A stretch of DNA of 47,449 nucleotides from an uncultured Lachnospiraceae bacterium (GTDB lineage: Bacteria > Bacillota > Clostridia > Lachnospirales > Lachnospiraceae): positions 1 through 47,449 of the forward strand of contig CATKXY010000018.1 in assembly GCA_949840915.1 (NCBI GenBank), given 5' to 3'. This document shows positions 18,530 to 27,064 of the stretch, piece by piece. The translations under genes and the position numbers were made by a program. Each line of letters opens with the position of its first letter. Within the stretch, counting starts at the first letter, position 1. Below the pieces are notes generated by a model. It saw only the letters and a program-made list of their open reading frames with translations, did no database searches and was not told the DNA's origin.

Positions 18530-19597
18530 ATGTCGCAAACGAAAAAAGCACCTGCTCCGAAGGCCGGGCAGGGAAATAAATTCAGCAATATGACCGACAC
18601 AAATCTATTGCTTTTTATCACTATTGTGGTATTCTTTGTTATGTACATTGGTGCGATTCTGATTCAGGGCAAGGGCTTTTTAAAGCCTCAGACCTTTTTT
18701 AATATTTTGAACGGCAATGCCGCGCTGATCATTGTATCCTGCGGCATGAGTATCGTGATGATCACAGGTGGGATCGACATCTCTGTGGGCGGCGTCACGG
18801 CATTGGTCAGCATGTGCTGTGCGGTTTATCTGGACTTTCACAACGGCAATATTTTCATGTCGGTGCTGATCGCTCTGGCCATCGGGCTGGCTTTCGGTGT
18901 GGTGCAGGGCTTTCTGGTGGCGTATCTGGATATTCAGCCTTTTATCGTCACGCTGGCAGGCATGTTTTTTGCCCGGGGTATGACCACGATTGTAAATACG
19001 GATCCCTTTAATGTACAGAACGAAGCGTTTGTAGCGCTGAAGGATACCCGTATTATCATCCCCGGCCTGGGCTCTGTGAACAAGCTGGGAAAATATGTGG
19101 ATGCCTATATAGAGATTGGTGTAGTGGCAGCGCTGATTGTTGTGGTTGTGCTGTTCTGTATGCTCAGATGGTCAAAGCTGGGACGCGGGTTCTATGCGGT
19201 GGGCGGCAATCCTCAGAGTGCGCTGATGCTGGGCATCAATGTGAGGAGAACCAAATTTATCTCCCATGTACTCTGCGGTCTTCTGGCAGGTATAGGCGGA
19301 TTTGTCTATTTTATGCATGTGGGCTCCGGATCGCCTTCCCATGCTCAGGGCATGGAAATGAACGCCATTGCCTCCTCCATCATCGGAGGAACCTTGCTCA
19401 CCGGCGGTGTGGGCAATCTCATCGGCACGTTCTTTGGTGTTCTGTCCCTCAACACGATACAAAATATCGTGTCTTCGGCGGGACTGAATGACGCCTGGTG
19501 GACGGGAATTACCATTGCCGGTATGCTCTGTCTGTTCCTGGTGGTGCAGAGCGTAGTCATGGCGCGCAAGAAGCTTGCGATAAAGGCGAAGAGCTGA
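18530..19597 (+). CDS. yjfF: Sugar ABC transporter permease (YjfF-like)
   Basis: The 355-residue permease has the CUT2 signature (VMITGGIDISVGGVTALVS) and strong similarity to E. coli YjfF, for example FIVTLAGMFFARGMTT, AVGGNPQSALMLGI and IASSIIGGTLLTGGVGN. The start ATG has AAGGAGG upstream and lies 1 bp after the previous stop, so translation is coupled. It completes the membrane part of a galactofuranose/arabinofuranose-type importer. Confidence 0.94.
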   Translation: MSQTKKAPAPKAGQGNKFSNMTDTNLLLFITIVVFFVMYIGAILIQGKGFLKPQTFFNILNGNAALIIVSCGMSIVMITGGIDISVGGVTALVSMCCAVYLDFHNGNIFMSVLIALAIGLAFGVVQGFLVAYLDIQPFIVTLAGMFFARGMTTIVNTDPFNVQNEAFVALKDTRIIIPGLGSVNKLGKYVDAYIEIGVVAALIVVVVLFCMLRWSKLGRGFYAVGGNPQSALMLGINVRRTKFISHVLCGLLAGIGGFVYFMHVGSGSPSHAQGMEMNAIASSIIGGTLLTGGVGNLIGTFFGVLSLNTIQNIVSSAGLNDAWWTGITIAGMLCLFLVVQSVVMARKKLAIKAKS

Positions 19598-19632
19598 TGC
19601 TGATTTGGTGATATGGCAGCAGGTTTGGGGGA

Positions 19633-19667
19633 AGAGGTAGCCGCAGCGTGTGCGGAGACCTCTTTTT
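19633..19667 (+). terminator. Intrinsic terminator after the ABC permeases
   Basis: Stem AGAGGT/ACCTCT with inner CCGCA/TGCGG, a short loop and TTTTT (19663-19667). It lies 36 bp after yjfF and 30 bp before the second binding-protein gene, so that gene is either reached by read-through or has its own weak promoter. Confidence 0.86.
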
Positions 19668-19696
19668 CCACCCATAAATAATAAAAAGGAATAGGA

Positions 19697-20821
19697 ATGG
19701 CATTGCTTGAGAAGAGACAGCATAAGCACAAATTACATAGGGAAAAAGTGCATAAAAGCACGATGACCGGTGGAGGGAGCACAGCATGGATCTTGGTGTT
19801 TGCCGTGCTGTTTATCGCAGTGGCTGCGGGCTGCGCCAACCGCTTTACGGCCCCGGGGGAATCGGAGGATACCGTACAGTCGGATGAGAGTAAGTCTATT
19901 GTGGTCGGATTTTCCCAGCTGGGTGCGGAGTCCGACTGGAGAAGCGCCAATACCGAATCCATGAAATCCACATTTGTCGAGGAGAGCGGGTATACCTTAA
20001 TCTTTGAGGACGGCCAGCAGAAGCAGGCGAATCAGATTATGGCGATCCGCACATTTATTCAGCAGGAGGTGGATTATATCGTGTTGGCTCCGGTGACGGA
20101 AACGGGGTGGGATACGGTTCTGCAGGAGGCCAGGGATGCGGAGATTCCCGTTATCGTTGTAGACAGAAAGGTAGACGTCTCGGATGAGAGTCTGTTTACC
20201 TGCTGGGTTGGTTCCGATTTCGAGCTGGAAGCGAAGAAAGCTGCGGAATGGCTCAATCGCTATGTGACAGAACAGGATATAGATCCCGGGGATGTCCATA
20301 TCGTGAATATTCAGGGGACACTCGGGGCGTCGGCTCAGATCGGACGTACCAAGGGACTGGAGGATGCAGCGGTGAAAAACGGCTGGGACCTGATGGTGGA
20401 GGTAACGGGAGATTTCACTCAGGCGAAGGGAAAGGAAGTCATGGCATCCCTGCTGGAGCAGTATGACAATATCAATGTGGTCTACTGTGAGAATGACAAT
20501 GAGGCCCTTGGCGCCATAGAGGCCATTACGATGGCGGGCAGGAGCGTGGGCTCTGATATCCTGAACGGAAAGATCATGGTGATATCCTTCGACGGGGTGA
20601 ACGAGCAGGCGCTCCGGTATGTGAGAGAGGATAAGATTACCTGTATTGCAGAGTGCAATCCGCTGCACGGTCCCCGTGTGCAGGCAATTATCGAGCTGCT
20701 GGAGGCGGGCGGGACGCCGGATAAATTCTCCTATGTGGAAGAGGAAATTTTCAGCGCCAATGAAACCATCAGCAAGCTTACCGTTGACGGGACAGAGTAT
20801 GAGGTGACAATTTTAAAGTGA
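19697..20821 (+). CDS. ytfQ: Second YtfQ-like sugar-binding protein, lipoprotein or membrane-tethered
   Basis: The 374-residue protein has an unusually long basic N-terminus (about 28 residues rich in Lys, Arg and His), a hydrophobic stretch (AWILVFAVLFIAVAAGC) and a lipobox VAAGC, then a type I periplasmic-binding fold. The mature part is closer to E. coli YtfQ than the first binding protein: VVGFSQLGAESDWRSANTES, DGQQKQANQI, VTETGWDTVL and VTGDFTQAKGKEVM. A start at the inner ATG (about 19763) would remove most of the basic part. A second binding protein placed after the permeases, behind a terminator, could be a spare receptor or a sensory protein for the YesM kinase. The ligand is not proven. 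Confidence 0.9.
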   Translation: MALLEKRQHKHKLHREKVHKSTMTGGGSTAWILVFAVLFIAVAAGCANRFTAPGESEDTVQSDESKSIVVGFSQLGAESDWRSANTESMKSTFVEESGYTLIFEDGQQKQANQIMAIRTFIQQEVDYIVLAPVTETGWDTVLQEARDAEIPVIVVDRKVDVSDESLFTCWVGSDFELEAKKAAEWLNRYVTEQDIDPGDVHIVNIQGTLGASAQIGRTKGLEDAAVKNGWDLMVEVTGDFTQAKGKEVMASLLEQYDNINVVYCENDNEALGAIEAITMAGRSVGSDILNGKIMVISFDGVNEQALRYVREDKITCIAECNPLHGPRVQAIIELLEAGGTPDKFSYVEEEIFSANETISKLTVDGTEYEVTILK

Positions 20822-20872
20822 TCATCCGGGATAGATTTATGAGAAGTTTCGCTGAGGGAGGGAAGTGATCGG

Positions 20873-21955
20873 GTGTTAGGGAGAAAAGCCGTCGATTTCA
20901 TCGGCAAAGATACCGGAGGAAAAAACGAAGCTAAGAAAGTGATCGTTATTTTGCGTATCATGATGCTCTCCATCGGTTTTTATTGTCTGCTGGGCCTGCT
21001 GGGAGGCGTCTTTTTCGGCGACAGGGGCGTTTTGACTCTCTACGGAATTCTGCCTGTAGTTTTTCTGGGACTCTTCTGCCTTTCTTATCATATGCGTAAG
21101 GTATATGTTCTCTGGTGCTTTAACTGCTGTACGATTCTCTGGGTCTGTGTGGTTGTGCATTATCTGGGATGGAATGTGGGAGTACAGCATCTTCTGATCG
21201 TGTTGCTGGTTCTTTACTTTTTCTCTGATTACAAGCATCATGCCGGCAAAATTCTGTTTGCGGTGTGTCTCGTTGTATTCAGAATACTGCTGTTCCATCT
21301 GTATCACCGGGCGACGGCTGTGTGGGCGCCTGAGGGCGGAGCGGAGACGGTTCTGCAGGTACTCAGCACGATCACTATTTTCTGGTGTATCTCAGTGATT
21401 GCATTTATCTGCAGCGAGGACGGACAGGAGCTGGAGGGTAAGCTGGTGGAATACAATTATCAGCTGGAGGAGCAGGCTAACACGGATACGCTGACGGGGC
21501 TCTCTAACCGGCGCAAGGCTATGAAATATATGGAAAAAATTGCGGGGAATCCTGAGATTTACGGAGATTTTTGTCTCTGCATCTGCGACATTGACTATTT
21601 CAAAAAGGTCAATGATAATTACGGACATGACTGTGGGGACGAGGTGCTGAAAAGTATTGGGGCTCTGTTAAAAGAGGAGCTGCAGGGCAGAGATATCGCG
21701 GCGCGATGGGGCGGAGAGGAGTTTTTGCTGGTTTTTGCGGGATGTAACGGGGATGAGGCTTATATCAAGCTGGAACAGATACGGAGAAAGGTCAACGCTC
21801 TGAAGGTCTGCAGAGGAGATACTGCTGTCAGTGTCACTATGACTTTCGGTCTTGCGGAATACAATTTTCATCAGGGACTTGAGGCAACGGTGAAAGAGGC
21901 GGACGAGAAGCTGTATCTGGGCAAAGAACAGGGACGGGATGTAATTATTTTTTAA
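20873..21955 (+). CDS. Membrane GGDEF protein (probable diguanylate cyclase)
   Basis: A GTG start at 20873 with GGAGGG about 11 nt upstream gives 360 residues. About six hydrophobic helices (residues about 24-185) precede a short linker and a GGDEF domain (about 205-358) with TDTLTGLSNRR, CDIDYFKKVNDNYGHDCGDEVLK and an intact active-site RWGGEEF. The inhibitory I-site lacks its arginine (QGRD where RxxD is usual), which would reduce product inhibition. It should make c-di-GMP in response to an unknown membrane signal. It lies 51 bp after the second binding protein and just before rpe, inside the pentose module. Confidence 0.93.
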   Translation: MLGRKAVDFIGKDTGGKNEAKKVIVILRIMMLSIGFYCLLGLLGGVFFGDRGVLTLYGILPVVFLGLFCLSYHMRKVYVLWCFNCCTILWVCVVVHYLGWNVGVQHLLIVLLVLYFFSDYKHHAGKILFAVCLVVFRILLFHLYHRATAVWAPEGGAETVLQVLSTITIFWCISVIAFICSEDGQELEGKLVEYNYQLEEQANTDTLTGLSNRRKAMKYMEKIAGNPEIYGDFCLCICDIDYFKKVNDNYGHDCGDEVLKSIGALLKEELQGRDIAARWGGEEFLLVFAGCNGDEAYIKLEQIRRKVNALKVCRGDTAVSVTMTFGLAEYNFHQGLEATVKEADEKLYLGKEQGRDVIIF

Positions 21956-21962
21956 TCCCTGT

Positions 21963-21991
21963 TTGCTTTTTCAGACAAACTTTGTTATGAT
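21963..21991 (+). promoter_or_regulatory. Promoter of rpe
   Basis: TTGCTT (21963-21968), a 17-nt spacer and TATGAT (21986-21991) lie just after the GGDEF stop codon, so rpe can be transcribed independently of the upstream genes. Confidence 0.75.
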
Positions 21992-22016
21992 ACAAGCTGA
22001 AAGAGGAGTAGCGTTT

Positions 22017-22667
22017 ATGAATATCTTAGCACCATCCATATTATCCGCAGATTTTTGGAATCTGGGGGAAGCGGTTCGTCAGGTGGAACAGGAGAATATC
22101 CGATGGCTTCACATCGATGTGATGGACGGCATGTTTGTGCCGTCCATCTCCTATGGAATGCCGGTGATACAGGGGCTCCGAAGACGGACAGAGCTGTTTT
22201 TTGATGTACATCTGATGATCGAGAGGCCGGAGCGGTATATCCGGGAATTTGCGGAATGCGGTGCGGATCTGATCAATTTTCATATAGAGGCCACGGAGCG
22301 TGTGGAGGAAACCATCGCCATGATACGCGCGCTTGGCAGGAAGGTGGGTATCACCATCAAGCCGCAGACTTCTGCGGCGGCCGTGGAGCCTTATCTGGAG
22401 CTGGTGGACATGGTGCTTGTGATGACAGTGGAGCCCGGGTTCGGAGGCCAGAGACTGATGCCCCATTGTCTGGATAAAGTCAGTGAGGTGCGCGCTATGA
22501 CCAGGGCAAAAGGTCTTTCCGTCGATATAGAAGTGGACGGAGGGATCTGTGTCGATAATGTGGCGGATGCCGTTTTGGCGGGAGCCAATGTCATTGTGGC
22601 GGGCTCTGCGGTTTATAAGGGGGATGTGTGCAGTAATGTGCAGACACTTCTGGCGAAAATGGGATAG
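22017..22667 (+). CDS. rpe: Ribulose-phosphate 3-epimerase
   Basis: From the ATG at 22017 (AAGAGGAG upstream) the protein has 216 residues, the normal length for Rpe. Family motifs are present: LAPSILSADF, the catalytic/metal residues in HIDVMDGMFVPSISYG and DVHLMIERPE, VEPGFGGQ and EVDGGI. It interconverts ribulose-5-phosphate and xylulose-5-phosphate, linking arabinose catabolism with the pentose phosphate pathway. It has its own promoter and is followed 14 bp later by an unrecognised gene. Confidence 0.96.
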   Translation: MNILAPSILSADFWNLGEAVRQVEQENIRWLHIDVMDGMFVPSISYGMPVIQGLRRRTELFFDVHLMIERPERYIREFAECGADLINFHIEATERVEETIAMIRALGRKVGITIKPQTSAAAVEPYLELVDMVLVMTVEPGFGGQRLMPHCLDKVSEVRAMTRAKGLSVDIEVDGGICVDNVADAVLAGANVIVAGSAVYKGDVCSNVQTLLAKMG

Positions 22668-22681
22668 AGCGGGAGGATTTT

Positions 22682-23428
22682 ATGCAGGTTGGCGGAATCG
22701 GCAGTTCCGGCCTGAACGGCCACAGCGGTTCGCATCAGGTGACAGGCTGCATTCATGAACATCACACGAAGAGAGAGGAGACGGGCGGTATGCGTGCGTC
22801 TTCTTCTGCATCTTCCAGAATGACGGAAATGCCCGATACCCGGGAGCAGGGCATGTCGCTGTTCGATATGCTGCGGAATACCATTATCGGAGGCAGGCGT
22901 CTGCTCAGCCGTCTGTGGGGTGCGGATGCAGCGGGAGATTCAGCCATGGGAACCGCCGGACCGGCAGACGGCAGCGAGACGCGGGCAGAGGGGGCAAATC
23001 CCGTGGCGGCGCCGGATCGGGACGACAATCATGCCGTCATGCATGAGGCCGGAGTCGCCGCGGCTTCTATGACGGTACAGCATCCCCAGACACAGTCATC
23101 CAACAATCCGTATTTCACAACACATTCCGATCCGGGAAAGGTGCGGGAGAATCCCTTTGTGAAAATGCGGATCAAATTCAGGGATGCCGCCGGGCAGATG
23201 GCCAGGCGCTTTGGGGGAAGACTGGGAGAAAGACTTGCCGGCAGGTTTACGGGAAAAAACTCCTTGAATTCCGGCAGGCGCGGGACGAAAGAGGATTTGC
23301 GCAAGCGCAGCCGTTACAAGGGCATGGAGGAAGAGATAGATTGTGTTCTCACCGACGACAGCTACCTGATGGACTCTTATGACCGAAAGGGCGAGTATAC
23401 CACACTCACCACAGAAAACAAGCGGTAG
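22682..23428 (+). CDS. Uncharacterised basic, low-complexity protein
   Basis: The 248-residue product is not recognised. The ATG has GGGAGGA upstream and lies 14 bp after rpe, so the gene is probably real and co-transcribed. No membrane helix or signal peptide is visible. Residues about 1-25 are Gly/Ser/His-rich, about 70-140 are Ala/Gly/Ser-rich and probably disordered, and about 150-220 are strongly basic with an amphipathic pattern (KMRIKFRDAAGQMARRFGGR, then RKRSRYKGMEEE). The C-terminus is polar and acidic-neutral (DDSYLMDSYD). A nucleic-acid, membrane-surface or spore-associated protein would fit, but nothing proves a function. Confidence 0.7.
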   Translation: MQVGGIGSSGLNGHSGSHQVTGCIHEHHTKREETGGMRASSSASSRMTEMPDTREQGMSLFDMLRNTIIGGRRLLSRLWGADAAGDSAMGTAGPADGSETRAEGANPVAAPDRDDNHAVMHEAGVAAASMTVQHPQTQSSNNPYFTTHSDPGKVRENPFVKMRIKFRDAAGQMARRFGGRLGERLAGRFTGKNSLNSGRRGTKEDLRKRSRYKGMEEEIDCVLTDDSYLMDSYDRKGEYTTLTTENKR

Positions 23429-23441
23429 CAGGCAGTCACAG

Positions 23442-23470
23442 TTGACGCAGGGCATATTTTGTACTATGAT
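23442..23470 (+). promoter_or_regulatory. Promoter of metG
   Basis: TTGACG (23442-23447), a 17-nt spacer and TATGAT (23465-23470), with the start codon 29 bp later. There is no room for a T-box leader. Confidence 0.85.
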
Positions 23471-23498
23471 TAAATAATTAATAAAAGGAGCATTAACT

Positions 23499-25541
23499 AT
23501 GGAAAATTCAGTCAAGAATAGAGAGAAGAAAGATCGGGGTAAATACTATCTTACTACGGCTATCGCATACACCTCAGGCAAGCCGCATATCGGAAATAAT
23601 TATGAGATTGTGCTGGCGGACAGCATCTGCCGTTTTAAGAGAAAAGAAGGCTATGATGTCTTTTTCCAGACGGGAACTGACGAGCATGGTCAGAAGATCG
23701 AGCTGAAAGCCCAGGAGGCCGGGGTCACACCCAAGGAATTCGTGGACAGGGTGGCTGGAACGATCCGCGAGCTCTGCGATTTGCTGAATATTTCTTATGA
23801 TAAGTTTATCCGCACTACAGACGAGGATCATGAGAAGCAGGTGCAGAAAATATTCAGGCGGCTCTATGATCAGGGCGACATTTATAAAGGAGCTTATGAG
23901 GGATTGTACTGTACGCCCTGTGAGTCCTTCTGGACAGAATCACAGCTTGTGGACGGAAAATGCCCGGACTGCGGCAGGGAGGTAAAGCCTGCCAAGGAGG
24001 AGGCGTACTTTTTCCGTATGAGCAAATATGCGGACAGGCTTATTCGGCATATCAACGAGCATCCGGAGTTTATTCAGCCCGTTTCCCGCAAAAACGAGAT
24101 GATGAACAATTTCCTTCTGCCCGGTCTACAGGATCTGTGCGTGTCCCGCACTTCCTTCCGGTGGGGCATTCCTGTGGATTTTGACGATAAACATGTGGTC
24201 TATGTGTGGCTCGACGCGCTGAGCAATTATATTACCGGTATCGGCTATGACGCGGAGGGAGAGAGCAGTGAACAGTACAAGAAGCTCTGGCCTGCGGATC
24301 TGCATTTGATCGGCAAGGATATCATCCGTTTTCACACGATTTACTGGCCGATTTTCCTCATGGCGCTGGGCGAGCCTCTGCCGAAGCAGATTTTCGGGCA
24401 TCCCTGGCTGCTGACGGGGGGCGGCAAAATGAGCAAATCCAAGGGAAACGTGGTGTATGCAGACGATCTGGCTGCATTTTTCGGCGTGGATGCGGTTCGC
24501 TATTATGTGCTGCATGAGATGCCCTACGATAATGACGGCAACGCCACATGGGAGCTGATCGCGGAGCGAACGAATTCCGATCTGGCCAATACGCTGGGCA
24601 ATCTGGTGAATCGGACGATCTCCATGAGCAATAAATATTTTGGAGGTGTAGTGGCTGACAAGGGCGCTCAGCTTACACCGGAAGACAGCGTGGTGGATGA
24701 AGATCTGAAAAAGACGGTTACGGGAGCTTACGCGAAAGCAGCGGAGAAGATGGAGACTAATCGGGTGGCGGATGCCTTGACGGAGATTTTCGGCATCTTT
24801 AAGCGCTGCAACAAATATATTGACGAGACGGAGCCCTGGGTACTGGCAAAGGATGAGAGCAAGTCGGACAGGCTTTCCACAGTGCTCTATAATCTGGTGG
24901 AGGGTATCACGATCGGAGCGTCCCTGCTGGAGCCCTTTATGCCTGAGACCGCACAGAAGATCGCGGGGCAGCTCAATACAACTCTTCGGGATTTTGACAG
25001 GCTGGAGGAGTTTGGCCTTTATGAGAGTGGAAATAAGGTGACAGATGTGCCGGAGATTCTTTTTGCCCGTCTGGATATGAAGGAGGTTCTGGCCAGAGAG
25101 GAGGAGATCGCGGCGGCGCAGACCGCGGCGGCACAGGCTGTTGAAGGCGAGTCTGCCGATGGGAGCAGAACTGACAGCGATGTCACAGATAGCGTAATAG
25201 ATATAGAACCAAAGGCGGAGATCACTTATGAGGATTTTGCGGCCATGCAGTTCCAGGTAGGAGAGATCATCGCCTGTGAGGCGGTTCCCAAGTCCAAAAA
25301 GCTTCTGTGCAGTCAGGTCAAAATCGGCAGTCAGGTGAAACAGATCGTGTCCGGCATCAAGGCATATTACAGTCCTGAGGAGATGGTGGGCAAGAAAGTA
25401 ATGGTGCTGGTAAATTTAAAGCCTGCCAAGCTGGCGGGAGTATTATCCGAGGGCATGCTTTTGTGTGCGGAGGACTCGGAGGGAAAGCTTGCTTTGATGA
25501 CGCCGGAGAAAGAGATGCCTGCGGGTGCGGAGATTTGCTGA
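23499..25541 (+). CDS. metG: Methionyl-tRNA synthetase with C-terminal tRNA-binding domain
   Basis: The 680-residue class I synthetase has the HIGH-type motif as KPHIGNNYE near residue 27, a zinc knuckle CTPC...CPDC near 137-155 and KMSKSKGN near 310. An anticodon-binding helical region follows. An Ala/Glu-rich linker (about 530-570) joins a C-terminal EMAP/Trbp111-like domain (about 577-680: FAAMQFQVGEIIACEAVPKSKKLL). It charges tRNA-Met. The start has AAAGGAGC upstream and it has its own promoter. Confidence 0.97.
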   Translation: MENSVKNREKKDRGKYYLTTAIAYTSGKPHIGNNYEIVLADSICRFKRKEGYDVFFQTGTDEHGQKIELKAQEAGVTPKEFVDRVAGTIRELCDLLNISYDKFIRTTDEDHEKQVQKIFRRLYDQGDIYKGAYEGLYCTPCESFWTESQLVDGKCPDCGREVKPAKEEAYFFRMSKYADRLIRHINEHPEFIQPVSRKNEMMNNFLLPGLQDLCVSRTSFRWGIPVDFDDKHVVYVWLDALSNYITGIGYDAEGESSEQYKKLWPADLHLIGKDIIRFHTIYWPIFLMALGEPLPKQIFGHPWLLTGGGKMSKSKGNVVYADDLAAFFGVDAVRYYVLHEMPYDNDGNATWELIAERTNSDLANTLGNLVNRTISMSNKYFGGVVADKGAQLTPEDSVVDEDLKKTVTGAYAKAAEKMETNRVADALTEIFGIFKRCNKYIDETEPWVLAKDESKSDRLSTVLYNLVEGITIGASLLEPFMPETAQKIAGQLNTTLRDFDRLEEFGLYESGNKVTDVPEILFARLDMKEVLAREEEIAAAQTAAAQAVEGESADGSRTDSDVTDSVIDIEPKAEITYEDFAAMQFQVGEIIACEAVPKSKKLLCSQVKIGSQVKQIVSGIKAYYSPEEMVGKKVMVLVNLKPAKLAGVLSEGMLLCAEDSEGKLALMTPEKEMPAGAEIC

Positions 25542-25568
25542 CAGGGTAAAGCAAGAGTGTGAGGGAAG

Positions 25569-26528
25569 ATGAAGAAAACAGAATTCTATTTTGACTCCCG
25601 GGACGGGGAGAGCCGGATTCATGCGCTTCGTTATGAGCCCGAGGAGGAAGCTCTGTGTGACGGGCGTCCGGCGGCGATCCTGCAGATTGTCCACGGGATG
25701 GCGGAATATATAGAGCGCTATGAGGAGACCGCGAAGTTTTTTACGGATAGAGGCTTTGTGGTCACCGGTGAGGATCATCTCGGACATGGCAGGACTGTCG
25801 CGGAAGGCGGCGCCATGGGATACTTCTGTAAGCAGGACCCGGCCACAGTGGTGGTTCGGGATGTGCACCGGCTGAAGAAGATGACGCAGGCGCAGTATCC
25901 CGGTACGCCGTATTTTCTTCTGGGGCATAGCATGGGTTCGTTTATCCTGCGCAATTATCTGTGCCGTTACGGTTCCGGAATACAGGCTGCGGTCATTGTG
26001 GGAACGGGCATGCAGTCGGCAGGAATGGTGTATGGAGCGAAGGCGGTGGCCGGTCTGCAGAGAATGTTTCTGGGCGGCAGGCATGTGAGCAGACTGCTGG
26101 ACAGGCTGGTCTTTGGCTCATATAGTAAAAGAATAGAAAACCCGCGCACGGAGAATGACTGGATCAGCCGCAGCGCAGAGAATGTAGACCAATATAATGC
26201 GGATCCGTTATGCGGGTTTATCTTTACGGTGAACGGTTTTCAGACGTTATTTGAGCTTATAGCACGGATTCGCAAAAAGAAGAATCTTGAGAAGATTCCC
26301 CGGAATCTCCCGGTATTTTTTGCAGCCGGAGCACAGGATCCTGTGGGAGACTATGGGGAGGGTGTAAAGCGTGCCTATGATTCGCTGGATGCGGTGGGAC
26401 TGAAGCATCTCGCCATGAAGCTCTATGAGGGCGACAGGCATGAGATTCTGAACGAGACGGATGCGGAGCAGGTGAGGCAGGATATCTATGACTGGCTGCA
26501 GCCGTTTTTTGCCGGTGATAAGGTATGA
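25569..26528 (+). CDS. Alpha/beta hydrolase (monoacylglycerol lipase-like serine hydrolase)
   Basis: The 319-residue cytoplasmic protein has the fold's markers: oxyanion region IVHGMAEYIERY, nucleophile Ser in LLGHSMGSF near residue 122, acid in GAQDPVGDYGEG near 258 and His in YEGDRHEILNE near 287. It resembles the lysophospholipase/monoacylglycerol lipase group (Hydrolase_4). The natural substrate is unknown. It follows metG after 27 bp, and its stop overlaps the next start (ATGA). Confidence 0.9.
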   Translation: MKKTEFYFDSRDGESRIHALRYEPEEEALCDGRPAAILQIVHGMAEYIERYEETAKFFTDRGFVVTGEDHLGHGRTVAEGGAMGYFCKQDPATVVVRDVHRLKKMTQAQYPGTPYFLLGHSMGSFILRNYLCRYGSGIQAAVIVGTGMQSAGMVYGAKAVAGLQRMFLGGRHVSRLLDRLVFGSYSKRIENPRTENDWISRSAENVDQYNADPLCGFIFTVNGFQTLFELIARIRKKKNLEKIPRNLPVFFAAGAQDPVGDYGEGVKRAYDSLDAVGLKHLAMKLYEGDRHEILNETDAEQVRQDIYDWLQPFFAGDKV

Positions 26529-27046
26529 ATGACGACAACAGACAAAAAGCTGAAGTAAAGGTTACGGAAGAGACAGAAGACTTTCCCTATCGTATCCGAT
26601 GGGCCAGAGCAGAGGATTGGGAACCTGCCATGAAAATGATCTGGCGGACGTTCCTGCAATTTGAGGCGTCGGATTATTCCGAGGAAGGGATCCGGAATTT
26701 TTTGGATTTTATCACGGATGAAAGACTGTTTCACTCCTTTCTGCGGGGGGATTATCAGATGATGGTGGCTGAGGACGGGGAGCGTCTGATCGGAGCTGCG
26801 TCTGTGCGCAACAGAAATCATCTGTCGCTCTTATTTGTAGATGAACCATATCACAGGCGGGGGGTCGGCAGACATCTGATGGATCGGTTTTGCGCCTATT
26901 TAAAGACCGAGGCGGGAGAGCGTTACATGTCGCTGCAGGCGGCGCCTTATGCGGTGGGATTTTATCTGAGGATCGGTTTTCGGGCGGTAAGCCCCGAGGA
27001 GGAGATCGGCGGCATACGCGTGACCGCCATGGAAAAATACTTTTAG
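26525..27046 (+). CDS. GNAT family N-acetyltransferase
   Basis: The 173-residue protein has a GNAT core with the acetyl-CoA-binding motif VDEPYHRRGVGRHLMDRF near residues 104-121 and the following strand YMSLQAAPYAVGFYLRIGFR. The start ATG overlaps the stop of the hydrolase gene by 4 bp, indicating coupled translation. The substrate amine is unknown. Confidence 0.9.
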   Translation: MNDDNRQKAEVKVTEETEDFPYRIRWARAEDWEPAMKMIWRTFLQFEASDYSEEGIRNFLDFITDERLFHSFLRGDYQMMVAEDGERLIGAASVRNRNHLSLLFVDEPYHRRGVGRHLMDRFCAYLKTEAGERYMSLQAAPYAVGFYLRIGFRAVSPEEEIGGIRVTAMEKYF

Positions 27047-27064
27047 CGGGAAAGGGGTATTGGT

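Noticed and set aside
17569..18648. 359-codon frame opposite the sugar permease gene
   Set aside because: Antisense shadow, hydrophilic and His-rich, with no family pattern; the plus strand encodes a clear permease.
23429..23498. Possible T-box leader for metG
   Set aside because: The promoter lies only 29 bp before the start codon, far too short for a T-box.
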